This document shows positions 23,533 to 36,268 of a stretch of DNA of 64,000 nucleotides, piece after piece. Below the pieces are notes generated by a model. The model was not told the DNA's origin. It made no database searches and worked only from the letters and a program-made list of their open reading frames with translations. Both the position numbers and the translations under genes were made by a program. Where the stretch lies: positions 20,578,828 to 20,642,827 of the forward strand of contig NC_087076.1 in the NCBI RefSeq assembly GCF_026151205.1, in the 5' to 3' direction. The number at the start of each line of letters is the position of its first letter. The first letter of the stretch is position 1. This DNA is from Bolinopsis microptera (Eukaryota > Ctenophora > Tentaculata > Lobata > Bolinopsidae).

Positions 23533-23700
23533 AGGTGTACTAGTGGTTTAGTTAGAGCTTCCGCCTTCTATGCAGAAGGTCCAGAGTTCGGATCCCAGTC
23601 TTAACAGTACACAGTAGCTAAGGATTTATAGGATCCATGCGAGATAACACATTTGTGCAATAGCTTTAAGCTCCTAGGCCTAGTATAGGTAGCCTCAGCC
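23533..23700 (+). mobile_element. tRNA-derived SINE, copy 2
   Basis: A second, more diverged copy of the SINE at 21761. It keeps the A-box region (TAGTGGTTTAGTTAGAGC), the CCGCCTTC-TATGCA-GAAGG arm, the B box GAGTTCGGATCC and the shared tail phrase AGCTAAGGATTTATAGGAT. Ends are approximate. Confidence 0.65.
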
Positions 23701-26232
23701 AATATACAAATGGTTATAAACGGGTACAATCGTAATATCCTACGAAGTCAGCATGCTATATTAAGTCGCAAAACTCGTTTAATATCTTGACGATATTTAA
23801 AATATATGGTTTTAGGTTTAGGCGCGGCGCACCGCTTATATGTTATTATAGCTTCTTCATTTTCTGTTTTCAGCGCTGTGTTGCTACACGCTGTATAGCA
23901 TGTGGGTCAAGCGCGGTGCCGCGCCTAAGCAGCAAAAGAGTTATAATTTATTTATTTTAAAATTTATTTTTGTATCGCAAAAATGATGTAAAGTTTTTAA
24001 TATAACGTAGAATTAAAGCTATTTCCGTACAGCCTAAGTATGCTCGTTAGAAAAACTATGAACATGCAAGCTTTCTTAAAAAATTTTGTTAGTCGGCTGA
24101 CATCTTGGGTTGTACTGGATGTAACATGTTTATTATCGGATGTCTACGTATATTTATTATGATATAATTATTCATTGTAATGGCAATAAAATTTAAATTT
24201 TGTTTTACTAAAAATTTTGTTTTACTAAGATTGCGGGTTATGAATAAAAAGGGGCTCTACTAAAACATCAATAATCCTTTTAAAATACATTATATTAAAT
24301 CTGAGAAATTTTCCCAATTGAACAATCAAACAAAATGATAAATGTAAATCTTCATAAGGAGAAGGAATACAAAGTTTTAAGGAATACAAGTTTAAATTTT
24401 TACGTTTATTACAGATTAAACATATCATAGATAACCATAAAAGCCGCGCGTCGGCTGATTGCCTCATTTTGGAAAAATAATAATTTTAATCGACAGAAGC
24501 TGATAAAGATTGAAGAATAAAAGCTTAAAAAGCTTCGCTTGCGCCATTGACAAGATCAAGAACTCGAGTGCCAAGTTATTTTATAGTTGATGGTCATTGG
24601 TCATCAGATTATAAATTATAGGTCATATTTCAATTTTCCTTTTAATAATTGATAATATTAATCACGGTGCGACCATTTAGTCAAACTAAAATGTTGAGGC
24701 AATCAGCTTTTACAGTTCAATAATTGGTTCAAATCATTTTTAAATCAATATCGGAACGAATAATTATTTCAAAGTTGATTAAAATTAATAAATATGGACC
24801 ATTTGCAGCAGTTAGCAGCAGTTAGCAGCAGTTTCTTTGTACATTAGTCTCCCTGTGTTCAAAGCGCGCGTCAGTTGTTCTTATTCCAAATCTCAAACCA
24901 CATATGCGCGACGCGCATGTTTTTACCAAACAGTAGTACAAAAATCGAGCGCTTCATCAATATACGTCAAGTATTTTCTATAATGTTTATAGGATCGTGT
25001 CGACTGTGAATATCTCCGAACTACAACTAATGTTACTGGACAGTGTCTAAAAGAAATGGTGTTTAAGTACAAGTCAACAGTGTAGGCCATGTATGAGCAG
25101 CATCACGCTGTGTGCCTTGATAAGCGTAGTTTGATATATATAATAGTTTAGAAATAATTCAATCGATATGATAATCAAATGAGTATGACGTAGAAATGTC
25201 AATACGAAATGTACCCTCATATAGAATATTATCATATGATAGAATATTATCACCACTTGCACTCTGACTCTTGTTACCACTGTTTCGTTGATTTCATGAG
25301 GCTTGAAAAGTAGTAGTGCAGTAAAAATAGCAGAATTAGATATAAATTTGGAGCCAGTTCTTTAAACTGGCTTACTTATACTACTTAAAGGGTGTTTATA
25401 AATTTTATTTAGTTTTCTTTGGATACTTTGGATACTTTGGAGAGATTCGTAGATTCCTCTACTGGGTCATCGAATAGTTCGACCGCCCTTGCAGCATCGC
25501 TGCTGCCTTATTCATACTCCAGTCCAGCAAAGAATTTCCATTAGGGCAGCTGTAATTGCTCACATTAACTGAGCTTAGTTTAATTGAAAATTAGACATGA
25601 CAAGTTCATTTTACCCATGTAAATGCAAAATTTGAATAATAATTTTCTTTTTCATGAGGCTTAATAACACTACACGATGTTATCAGATTAGTTTGAATTA
25701 GTATCATACAGTTCAGTACTATGACTCACATTATACTTCTATGTAGTTTCATCACTCATGTTTCTCTTAACATTGTGTATATCTAATCAACCCTCTATCA
25801 CGGTCATCCCAAGATTCTACACAGATGTGTAATGTTGCAATGATGCAATTAAATCCTTAGCTCACTCCATTACAGACAAGATGATACTTAAGCTTCTGTA
25901 ACTGGACAATGTTTTGTCTTAGAGTATTTGTAGGATTTTGAAGCAAAATCTCGCGTGGGCTCGCTAGTGCTTCCTGGAGCTACACTGAAATCTGAAAATG
26001 TTATTTATAAAAACCACATCTATGAAATGGCAATATTGAATACGAATATTTGAATATTTTAACCATTGATACAAAAGCCATAATCTTTCGCCAGCTCTCC
26101 AATATCCACCTTGAAGCTGCATTTTATATCCTCTAACTACACAATATTATAAACTTACCCATATTACAGTGTAGACTTTTTGTCAAAGCACGACTGCAAC
26201 CCATAGTAACAACTATAAACAGAACCCCTAAT
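23701..26232. other. AT-rich intergenic stretch
   Basis: No gene, tRNA or complete element is recognised. Small repeats are present: GCAGCAGTTA three times near 24805, ATTTTGTTTTACTAA twice near 24198 and TTGGATACT repeated near 25421. A GGCGCGGC pair around 23820 and 23910 flanks a roughly 90-base segment in inverted orientation. Confidence 0.4.
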
Positions 26233-28602
26233 GTCTGCAAACAATTTTCTTCTGGTTTAGTATTGAAAATATTAACTGGGATTTTAGTTGCTCTAATGAT
26301 GTTCAGCTTATGTGGGATGAGTTACATGGCAAACTTACGACTGTTGCTGGGATAGTACCGACTAATTTGGTCTATAAAAACAACAGACCTGTGAAGCTGC
26401 CATGGGACACATCCTCATTGAAGCGCATGAGAAAGAACAAAGATAAAGCATGGACTGCATTTGATATTGAACCTTCTAGTGTTAATCTTAGTCATGCAAG
26501 TAGTAAACAGCTTATCTATGAGAATGAGGAAGTGAAAGCAAAGATAAGATATGAGAAGAAGATAAATTCTAATTTAAAGATCAATTGTAAATCATTTTAT
26601 TCTTATTTGAGAAATAAGAGAAAGGTTAAAGCTTCGGTACCAAGTTTAGATAAGGAAGACGGTACAAGGACAACTAGTGCAGGGGAGTCTGCAGAGGTAC
26701 TTGCAAGTGCCTTTAGTTCTGTGTTTGTTAATGAGCCACTCGGCCCATTACCTAGAAGTTATAGTAAGAATACTAAGAGTATATCTGATATTGTTATTAC
26801 CTTTGATAATGTTAAAAAGGAACTATTAAAGCTTAATATTTTTAAAAGCACTGGCCCAGATGGGCATCATCCAAAGCTGCTTAAGTCCCTAGCTGGAGAT
26901 GCTAGTTTTGTAACAGCTCTTACTAAATTATTTAGTGCCTGTAGTGATACTGGAAATCTTCCGGAGGTATGGAAGTCGGCATCTGTAGTTGCACTTTTTA
27001 AAAAGGGCTCTAAGTCTGACCCTCTTAACTATAGACCAGTTTCTCTTACTTGTATTCTTTGTAAAGTTTATGAACAGTTTGTTAGATCCCATTTGTTAGA
27101 ATTTTTAGAAGACCGTATTTCAAAGGACCAACATGGGTTTGTTAAAGGAAAATCTTGTTTGTCAAATCTTTTGGAGACTTTCGACACTATACTTAATTTA
27201 ATAGATGAAGGTGCTCCTGTGGACTTATTTTATTTTGATTTTAGTAAAGCTTTCGATTCTGTTCCCCATTATCGCTTGATTAACAAGCTAGAGAGTCTAG
27301 GGATAACTGGTAAAGTTTTAGATGTAATTACAGATTTTATCTCAAATAGAACTATGAGAGTGTGTGTAGAAGGTGAAACTTCAGAGTGGAAGATTGTATG
27401 GTCAGGAGTTCCCCAGGGATCAGTCCTTGGACCATTACTATTTGTGTTATTTATTAATGATTTACCAGATAACATTAAAAGTAAAGTTAAAATATTTGCT
27501 GATGATCTTAAGCTTATAGCTAATGCCTCCGAGCATGAAACTATAGCTAATGATCTGAACGAACTAGAGATGTGGGAGAGTAAATGGCTTTTAAAGTTTA
27601 ATCCTACTAAGTGTTCAGTAATGCATTTAGATGTTAACGATAACCCAAGATCAAGTTATTCTCTAATGGAGTTACATTGGCAGAATCTGTACAGGAAAAA
27701 GACTTGGGAGTTATAACCCATAACTCTCTGCTTTGGAATGAACAGATTAAGGCTTCAATATCTAAAGCCAACAGAATGATATGTTGGATTGTTAGAAATC
27801 TGATTATCAGGGAAAAATCTGTGATGATATCCATTTACAAAGCTTTAATAAGACCCCATTTAGAGTATTGTGTTCAATTGTGGAGTCCAGTTGCGGCTCA
27901 TGGAAGTTGGGGGATCATCTTGGAGCTGGAGAGCGTCCAGAGGCGGTTTACCCGTCTGATTGACGAGGTGGGTACTCTTCCATACAGTCGTCGACTGGAA
28001 ATCCTCAATTTGACAACGCTGGCAGAGCGGCGAATACGTGGGGACCTCATTGAATCTTTTAAAATGATAAGTGGTTTGGCCAATTACGGAGCTGGTTTGT
28101 TCAGTATGAGCAGATCTGGTCTTAATGTGGTATCAAACAGTAGATGCAGTAAAAGTAGCAGTAAAATGAAGAAAGTCCACAGTTCTTTTCTTCCGGAGAG
28201 GGTGAGACCATATTGGAACAAACTCCCCTCGGATGTCAAGAATTGTGGGACTGTGTTAAGTTTTAAAATAAGATTAGAGGCTTTCAAAAAAGAGACTATT
28301 TTAAACGGATCCGTAAATGATATTCATTTTTGGTATGTTTCGGACGAAGTATTAGGAAAGATTGAGGGATTAAATTATGCTACTAATAAAGAGAAGCACA
28401 ATGAATATCTTGTGTGTCATCCTCATGTTGCTAAGAAACGCTTTATTAACTTATATAGTAGTGGAAAGTATGTAAATTAGATTCATTTTATCTTGGTTGT
28501 TTAGGCCAATAGATTTAAGATATTTTTAAAACTTTAGTAGATATATTTTTGATGATGTGTGATGATGTTTGTGTCATTATATTTTGATTTGATTTGATTT
28601 TC
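26233..28602 (+). mobile_element. CR1-type LINE, 5'-truncated
   Basis: A plus-strand non-LTR element lacking ORF1 and almost all of the endonuclease. It begins in the linker between endonuclease and reverse transcriptase, runs through the RT and C-terminal region and ends with a TTTGATTTGATTTGA tail near 28582-28600. Truncation at the 5' end is the usual result of incomplete target-primed reverse transcription. Confidence 0.85.
26235..28480 (+). pseudogene. LINE reverse transcriptase with one frameshift
   Basis: The frame is open from about 26235 and carries linker sequence, then RT motifs: FKSTGPDGHHPKLL, NYRPVSLT, DFSKAFDSVPH, GVPQGSVLGPLLF and IFADDLKL. At about 27668 the frame shifts by one base: an expected AAA has become AA in CTAATGG. 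The C-terminal half then continues in the next frame (27677-28480) with EKDLGVITHNSL, YKALIRPHLEYCVQLW, QRRFTRLI, RRIRGDLIE and RPYWNKLP, all typical of CR1-like elements. It is probably inactive, given the truncation and frameshift. Confidence 0.88.
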
Positions 28603-29018
28603 TGGTCCTAATATGAGCCTTGTCTCTAAAAACTCAACTGACTAGCGTTTCGGTGTGTGCTAAAGCTTACTGGCACTCGCATTCCTTGCCCCATTAGTTA
28701 CCTGTTCTTTCAAAATAAAACTAGTAGTCAAGGACAAAAAGTCATACATCAAATGGGCATTATATTTTTATGAATTGTTTTACATCTTTTTATTCTGTAA
28801 AATGTGCTAAAAATGAAGTTTCTTGTTTCATTGAAAAAATTTCTTGTTTCATTGACTGATTGTGGTTATAAAATAAAACTTTTTTTGTGTGTTTGTTTTT
28901 TATTGACTGCTGAATCACAGTAGAAGATTTTTTTCAGAGTCAATTTATCTCTGCATACTGCCTAGATTTGTTATTGTTAAATCATTCATCAGAATTTACA
29001 TCCCAAAGCATTTGAGAT
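28603..29018. other. 5' flank of the mitochondrial carrier gene
   Basis: A possible splice acceptor, GATTTTTTTCAG, at about 28926-28937 would place a 5' UTR exon directly before the ATG at 29019. TTTCTTGTTTCATTGA occurs twice in tandem near 28818-28856. No coding exon is seen. Confidence 0.45.
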
Positions 29019-29954
29019 ATGGCTGGCTCTGCTCAAGATTTTGCCAGGAGCATACAACAAACAACTGAAAACATCAAAGAATATCGTGAAAACATCAGAT
29101 CTCCTTGGGTTCCTTTGGCAGCCTCAGTTGCTATTTCTCCTGCTCTGGTTTTACCTTTCTGGCCTATTGATGTTTTAAAGACCCATCTGATGGCTGGTAA
29201 AGGTGCTGCACTGGGAATCAAACGACATTACAGTGCAAAAGGACTGGGATTTGGTATGTTGGGAGCAACAGTACTTGGTTTTGACATTACTAGCAGATAT
29301 ATCCAACAGTATGGCCATGAATTCTCTTTTACTAAGAAGGCACTGATTGGTTTAGCTCCACTATCACTTATACCTGTTGCATCTATCTTAGAGTCGTTAA
29401 AAATTAATGCTCAGATTTCACAGACTCCAATGAAGCAATGTTTTCACAATGTTATCCAGACTGCTGGCTACAAAGGCCTGCTCAGAGGAATAGTCCCATA
29501 TTCATCCCTCTTCCTTGTGACATACTGCTCGATCGCTTTGCCAATGTATTACCATCAGAAACCTGATCAGAACGCATTACAAGATATGGAACCAGTTCTA
29601 TTGAACCCTGCAATCGTTTTATCAGCCTTACTTGTTGCTACTCCCTTAGATGTACTTAAAACAAAAGCTATGCTGGGGGAGAAGATTACAGTTCAGAGTC
29701 TGAAAATGTGTCCGAAACAGCTTGCTGGCCTCTTTCTCTTAAGGACAGCTTATGTTTGTGCTTTTGGTTATCTTTCAGAATTCTTTGGTAAGGGTGCTGA
29801 AAAAATAGTTTATGATAGAAAAGTCGAACGTTATCAGTTTGAGAAAAGATCCAAGTATTTTGCTAAAGATGATGAGTTTGATGGACTTATATCAGAGAAT
29901 TTAGAGAACCTTGATTCGGACAGTGAATTTCTTAAAAAGATCCTCATGAAATGA
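29019..29954 (+). CDS. Divergent mitochondrial carrier (SLC25-like)
   Basis: A single-exon 311-residue protein. Two copies of the carrier signature Px[DE]xx[KR] are clear: PIDVLKT at residues 49-55 and PLDVLKT at 210-216. The expected middle repeat is degenerate, with IPVASILESLKIN near 119-131 at the corresponding spot and no acidic residue at the right place. Glycine-rich hydrophobic helices separate the repeats, and length is normal for the family (about 300). The acidic, lysine-containing tail after residue 265 is unusual. Family members exchange metabolites across the inner mitochondrial membrane. The substrate cannot be told, and the degenerate middle repeat marks it as an outlier. The start is the first ATG after a possible 5' UTR acceptor. 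Confidence 0.7.
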   Translation: MAGSAQDFARSIQQTTENIKEYRENIRSPWVPLAASVAISPALVLPFWPIDVLKTHLMAGKGAALGIKRHYSAKGLGFGMLGATVLGFDITSRYIQQYGHEFSFTKKALIGLAPLSLIPVASILESLKINAQISQTPMKQCFHNVIQTAGYKGLLRGIVPYSSLFLVTYCSIALPMYYHQKPDQNALQDMEPVLLNPAIVLSALLVATPLDVLKTKAMLGEKITVQSLKMCPKQLAGLFLLRTAYVCAFGYLSEFFGKGAEKIVYDRKVERYQFEKRSKYFAKDDEFDGLISENLENLDSDSEFLKKILMK

Positions 29955-32318
29955 AACATTGTTGATTACTAAAAATGTTTTCATTTAAGAGAGATAAGTG
30001 CCAAAGTTGATCATGTGACCCTTATAATGATGGCTATTCCAGATTGTTTACGTAAGTTTCCTTTTGCTACATAATATGATACTGTGCCCTCTTTTGTATG
30101 TTAAATCCTTGAGTGGCAAATTGGGAATTTTTGAATTTGTTAATTTATTACTTGAAGTTTTTAGATATATTTGTATTTTGTATCAAAATATAATTGTATA
30201 ATTCACTGATCCGCCCTCATTATTTCAATATAAAATTCTTCTCTACGTGACGGTACAGAAGTATGTATCCAATATTTGTATTTTAAAAGACCATTGAAAC
30301 ATTGTACTAATATTACCTGATTTATTATTACAACTATGATGAATCTCCAAATCTAATTAATGTTGTACAACCCAAATCATAACCTCAACATCTGTAGGTG
30401 TAGCAAAGGTTCAGCTGTTCCCCGGTGAGTATCTATATTTATCTTGAATGTCTTCTTTTGATATCCACGTGGGCTCCTCACACCACATCTCATATCATCT
30501 TGATTTTCAATCATCTTTTAACATATTACTATAATTGTAATATGGTTCAGTTTGATGCACCCTGGTACATGATGTGTGTATTAATCCCACCATACCAACC
30601 ACCCAGATCATATCACCAGTACACAGAATAATTATTACGTGTTAGCATGCCCGATGATGCTACTTCTCTTCCATGTGGTGGTGTAATATTTATTATATTA
30701 CTGTAAAAATGTGATCATGATATGGTGTAGAAGTGTGATGATATAATATCCGAGGTATGTGTTAATCGCTATCTCTCCCCCAGAGTATTCCAGACATTTG
30801 ATGTCTCAGAAACTCTCAGACACACACTAAACTTCTCAATTTCTCAAATCGGTCAAAAAAATTGTCTGTCAGTGTTTGCGGGCGGGCTTTTCAGTATGAT
30901 TCACAGTATGCCTTTTGAGGAAGTGCTGCGCTAAATTACATAGCTTATGATCATGCACCAGGTTCAATTATTCGATAAATTCAGATTTCTTATGTCATGT
31001 TTGAAACGTCTTAGTTGACGATGTATCGTCAAATTCAGCTGTGTGCAGTTTCGGCTCAATTCAGTTTTGGCAATGTTTAAAAAAGGGGAAAGTTGTGTAG
31101 AGTGGATATTGAGAGAAATGGTTTTGAGTTAAATGAAAAAGTGAAATGATATCGATTCAGCGACTATCTTCCTTCAAGCTAGTGAAGAAATTTCTTCGTC
31201 TCGACGTCTCAAGCTTCTCATCCACTAGATTCAACCTTAGGCTCTAACAACGGCATCTTCTGAAAGAATCCTACTCAAGTCAACCTTAATCAACGACAAA
31301 GATGAAGCAGACCCCTCAAGATAATATCTCCAGACCTTTCCTACCATTTCCCCGCTCTTCAATCAACCCCTCGTAACATCTGAGTTTCGATTCTGAGTTT
31401 TGTTATCAAATTAGAGCCGAGTGTGTGTTAAGAGAGGCAGTAAAATCAATATCAGATGCAAATCAATGGTTATATCAGCTGTCTAAAGAATGTGGCAGTC
31501 AAACAGATAATTGATGACGAAAGGTTTAATCTCCGCCAGTATATTATGCTGTTCTGTATGTCGACGTTGCTCTCTCTCTCTCGCTCTCTCTCACTCCCTC
31601 TCTCATCCCACACAACGTCTCAACGTTTTCTCACTTCTCATACCTGGGGAAAAGATCAGCAGGAGATCAGTGGCCCTATTGCTTCCTTTGTGTGGCCCAA
31701 CGTTGGTCCGTGGTCCGCCTTGGTGCCGCGTAGTGTAGGTTCAAGGTGGCACGCGGTCTTTAAAGGTCAGTATTTTAGAATATGAAGATACGATATATTA
31801 ATGAAGTGCGTAGTTGGGTATTAGTTTAATTTCTTTTAATTCATAGTAAACACAAATTTGAATTTAAGTTACTCACCGGCCTACTGCACCACTAATTCTT
31901 ATACACTCAATTCCCTGTGACAACTTTCGGCACCTCGAAAATTTGACTTGAGTTTTAATTTTTTTCTATTAAAAGTAGCTAAGTTGGTATTCCATTCTAT
32001 GGCCGCAATGAAAAACAAGAGCATTGGAATTTTAAACAGACATGTACTCAGTGCTTCAGTTTTGGTACGAAAATTCATACCATCGCAATATTGATACTTA
32101 CTTATAGCCCCTTCTCTCAAGTTTTGTGGGAAAGTGAGTAAAAACGAATGTTGAGATAATACGTTCTCTCATTAGGTTAATTATAAATTATAGCGTACAA
32201 GCTTATGTATCGGTCATTATGATTAATGGGGTCAAAGAGTTGACAAAATAGTCCCGCGCATCTTCAAAGTTTATCTCTAGATTCGCATTTATGCTTCACA
32301 AGGATTTTCCAAGACACT
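29955..32318. other. Intergenic
   Basis: The first few hundred bases are the 3' flank of the carrier gene. A short CT-rich run (TCTCTCTCTCTCGCTCTCTC) lies near 31570. Open frames around it are simple-sequence artefacts. No gene is recognised. Confidence 0.4.
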
Positions 32319-32512
32319 AAGGGGCCATCGATGAATTACGTCCATCGGATATTAGGAGAAGGGGGTTTACGATTTTGATTTTGCGACTTGAGTGGACGAT
32401 GGGGCAGCGCAGGGGGGTTTGGTGGACGTCCAAAGTTGGGGAGGGTGAGGGGCCGAGGGGAGGAGGTTTGAAAATCGATCAAATTGGTGGACATAATACA
32501 TGGATGGCCCCT
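32319..32512. mobile_element. MITE with ~27-bp TIRs and TA flanks
   Basis: The left end AAGGGGCCATCGATGAATTA and right end TACATGGATGGCCCCTAA are imperfect inverted copies over about 27 bases, including TGGAC at their inner edge. TA lies at each outer edge. The interior is G-rich (GGGGGGTTTGGTGGACGTCC). It is non-coding, about 193 bp. GGGGCC-plus-ATTACGT termini resemble those of some widespread animal MITEs, but I cannot assign a superfamily. Confidence 0.7.
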
Positions 32513-33435
32513 AATGCGTTTATGTAGTTAGATTGTACACAATACCAGAGATGCATTAACCAGATGATGCATTATTACCAGGTGGTATCGTAAGAAAGTT
32601 TTAAGAGTAAGGAAAGCCTGCTTAACCTCAGCTGCTTTACAATGTTGTCATATTAGTTTGGCATGTTAGATAGATGTCTGAAAATTAGAACATCTTCTCA
32701 TTTTTTAAGTAATCAGCTGATGTCGATCTCAGAGGCCTTTCTATAAAAAAATATTCCTGAAAATTTTAACACGATCACGATCCAGATACGGTATTAAAAA
32801 AGTATACAGAATTTTATAAAATCCTTAAAAACTATCTGCATTCACGTAACTTACTAGCTTATAACCTAATGTTAATTTGTTGACCGAACTATGAGCATCC
32901 AAAAATGACAATTCAAAAGTTTCACAAACGGGCGTATAATTAATTATCTGCCATCTTTGCCGAAGTCCTTAGAGTTATAACGCTTAAAACGAATACGGTA
33001 CACATTTATTATCCATGCAACCAGTGCAATAACTTAAAACATGTTGAATTTTGCCACATTTGACTTGGTAAATTTTAGTTAACAAGACCATTAGTTCTAA
33101 CCAGTTTAGTGAAACAAAACTGTCCCATCTTTGTCCCACATGCTCGATGATTTGGAAGTCCTTTGGAATATAGATGAGAAACTAACAGGAAACAGATTTG
33201 GGTGGTGCGCTAAAAGTACTAGCAAGAAATTACGTTATACCTGTACAAAGCAGAGCTTTTTTCGCGCAAAAAGCTGTATGCGCGCACCACTGCGCGTAAT
33301 TTAATGTAGCGTAGACGTTTAAATTTGATTTTCCCTAAATTTGGCCTACTTGCCCCATTGAAACCCTCATGGCAACATCACGGGTTGTTGCTTGCCTCGA
33401 CCATCAGTTGTTAAATGTTATGTTTCAGGAAAACG

Positions 33436-35396
33436 ATGAAACGGTATTCTCACAGAGGCGACAGCTCACCTACCTATAAGAGATACAGAAGCGATGTAAG
33501 TGTACACTGAAACTTAAAATTGCCACGTTAACAGAAATTGAATCACTTTCCGTTGTACGATATCCTGTTTTTTGTCCACCTAAGTTTCTACGTTTCGCTT
33601 CGTTTCAGGACAGCAGCTACAACAACCGTGGTAGGCCCCAATACGATGATGATTATAATGACGACTACAAAAGAAGGAATAGCAGCGGAGGGGAAGTCTC
33701 AAATCGCGGCTACAGAGGCAGAGGTCGTGGATTTGGGAGCTTCAACCACGGTCCTTCTCGATCAAGAGGTGGTCCAGGGGCAGGTGCAGACAGCGGCAGG
33801 AACAGCCATACCTACATTCCTAAAAGCAAGTACGAGGATCAGTTTTGTTATGAGTTGGCCGGCTACAATCTGGCAATAGGTGTAGACGATGACACCGTTT
33901 CTAGTCATCTGTTTAATATCTTTCAAGAGTTTGGAAAATGCAAAGTAGGGATAGAGGGAGAGGGAAAGGATAGGCTTGCTGTTATCAGTTTTAAAAATGT
34001 TGAGGATGCTAAAGAGGCTCGCCGCGTTCTCCAAGGTACGATAGTTTTTGATCGCAAGTTATTCATCAAGCCATACCACGTTTTCCGGGAGGAGCAAGAG
34101 ATTTTTGGAGATAGTGAGACTCGAGCATTCAATAAGTACAACAACAGAGACTCTGCTCCGACGTTTCCTGAGAACAATAGAGAGACCCGGGGTGGCGGTT
34201 TCAGTGGCAAGGCAGACCGATCAAAACAGTTCTCCGATCACAAACCTCCGGAAGACGATCCGAAAGCTACTCGAACATTGTTCGTCGGAAATGTCGATCT
34301 AGATTACTCTGCCAACCGACTCAAAGCTTTATTTGATAAATACGGAAAGGTTTCAGATGTTGATCTCAAGAAACACAAAGATGGCTATTGTTCATATGCG
34401 TTCATCAAATTCACTGACATCCAAGATGCTGCACGAGCAAAAGAAGAACTCAATGGATATCAGATGGGTAAAAATGTATTAAAGATTGGTTATGGTAAAG
34501 GTGTTATGAGCCACAGAATTTGGGTTGGAGGTTTAGGTTCCTGGACGAAGGCTTCCGAGCTTGAAAAAGAATTCGATAGATTTGGCAAGATCACGAAACT
34601 TGACTTCAACGAGGGAGATTACCATGCTTACGTCATGTTTGAATCATTAGACGCTGCATCATCTGCATTATCAGGAATGAAGGGCTACCCGTTGGGGGGA
34701 CCCGATCACAGGATTACTGTAGATTTTGCTGACCCGGGTTCTCCCGAGCACTCTAATTCTCGGCGGAAATATGATTCAGAACCCATGAGATCAGATACTG
34801 AATGTTCAGAGGAAGGCGCAAAGCGTAAAAGCAGCGTTTCCAAATCCAGTCCCAAGAAAAGATCTGCATCGAAATCTAAAAATCAGAAAGTTGAGTCATT
34901 GTCAGAACTCTGCAACCGCTATCCTATTGCCTGGAAGGGGTCCATAGTTCTGAAAACGAACGCATTTTCAGTAAAACTGTATCTTGTTGGTGGTGACCCT
35001 GCAGTGGCTGAAAAACTTCTTGTAAATAGCTCCATCGGCTCCATCATCCGAGTGACTCAACGTTTGAAACTCGAAAAACAGAAGCTGGACCAGTTGAACC
35101 AGAAACTAGTATCAGCAGGTGTTAGTGGGCACTGTATCCTAGTTGCCATGACATCCACACAAACTTCAGAACTCCCCGAAGACATCCAGCACAGACCGTT
35201 GAAACATTTGTTACAATATTTCATCCAGAAACAGGCAGCCGGGATTAGTACTTTGGAGGCGAACGATTTGCAGGGCGTCCTTCACACTTTTCCTCCTTGT
35301 GACTTCTCCCAGAGTAAGCTCCTCAAGGCTGCTCCGAGCTTGAACCCTGAGCCGAGTAAGGAGGATTACCTTGTCATGATCCTTGTTAAGGAATAG
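33436..35396 (+). CDS. Spenito/RBM15-like protein: three RRMs and SPOC
   Basis: Exon 33436-33495 (20 codons, MKRYSHRGDSSPTYKRYRSD, donor GAT|GTAAGT) joins in frame to exon 33609-35396 (acceptor CGTTTCAG). The first exon itself follows a TGTTTCAG acceptor, so a 5' UTR exon lies upstream. The 615-residue protein has an RG/YD-rich N-terminus, a divergent RRM at about 95-178, RRM2 at about 239-315 (LFVGNV, YCSYAFIKF), RRM3 at about 322-400 (RIWVGGL, YHAYVMF), an RS/KK-rich linker and a SPOC domain from about 448 to the end (WKGSIVLKTNAF, CILVAM). This is the order of split-ends-family proteins of the short RBM15/spenito type. In other animals these join the m6A methyltransferase complex and guide it to RNA. 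It acts in the nucleus. The orthology call is confident at family level. Confidence 0.93.
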
Positions 35397-36268
35397 TTAC
35401 GCAAAGGGCAAGACGGAGCATTTATTTTTTATGAACATTATTAAGTATGGAATGTTTGATGTCAACCATATTTTCATGGCAGCATTAGATTGTTCAATAT
35501 TATCATATCAGTTTGCATGTTTGAATTCTTGAGCATTGCAAGAGTTAAAGTAATAATATTTATTTCTTCGGTGTGAAAAATTCTCTTCATAATCATATGT
35601 TAAACTGGCTTTTGATTAAGTTCATTGATTAAGATATAAGCATTAAACAAATGCCCTACAAAAATTCAGAAAAATACTTGCTTTTTGAACCTTTTGGATA
35701 TTTGCTTAAATTAAGTTTACTTGTAGTCTCAGCTTGGGTACGGTGAAAGTTTCAACATTCACAGTTTAACACCACGTGTACAGTTCATGTATTTGAGTCG
35801 CTACCATTAACCCGCCTTTTTTAATTTATTGTCTCTGCAAAAAATTGTTAATTGTATTGGAAGCTGACTTGTCGTATCTCACGAAAAATTTACGGAATTT
35901 AAGAGTATTTTGCTTGCTTGATGTCTTAATATCAATCATTTTACCTCTTGAGCTGTTTTAATATCTTCAGTGTATCATTGCTTCGTACATTTCAAAACCT
36001 CACATTATGCTTGTCATCATGGGACCACATATCAATCATCTCGATTATTCCTGCATTCTTTCCATTTTTGAGATTATTATCCACCACTATAATATATCCA
36101 CGACATTTACAAAGAAAAATGTCTCGCAATTTACATAATATTATTTGTTATATGCGTTACATTAGCGTGCAGTGCTGTGCTCATACTTGGTCGATAAATA
36201 CATTTTCACGAGCACACTCCATTTACTGTTTGCTATTGTGCATCATTTTCAGCTTATTTTAGGGTTTC
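35397..36268. other. 3' flank of the RBM15-like gene and upstream region of the BAR gene
   Basis: AT-rich. A possible acceptor CAGCTTATTTTAG ends at 36262, seven bases before the first ATG of the endophilin-like gene. No other gene is seen. Confidence 0.4.

Noticed and set aside
31456-31785. 109-codon frame with a serine/leucine-rich stretch
   Set aside because: The stretch is a CT microsatellite translated; no splice or similarity support.
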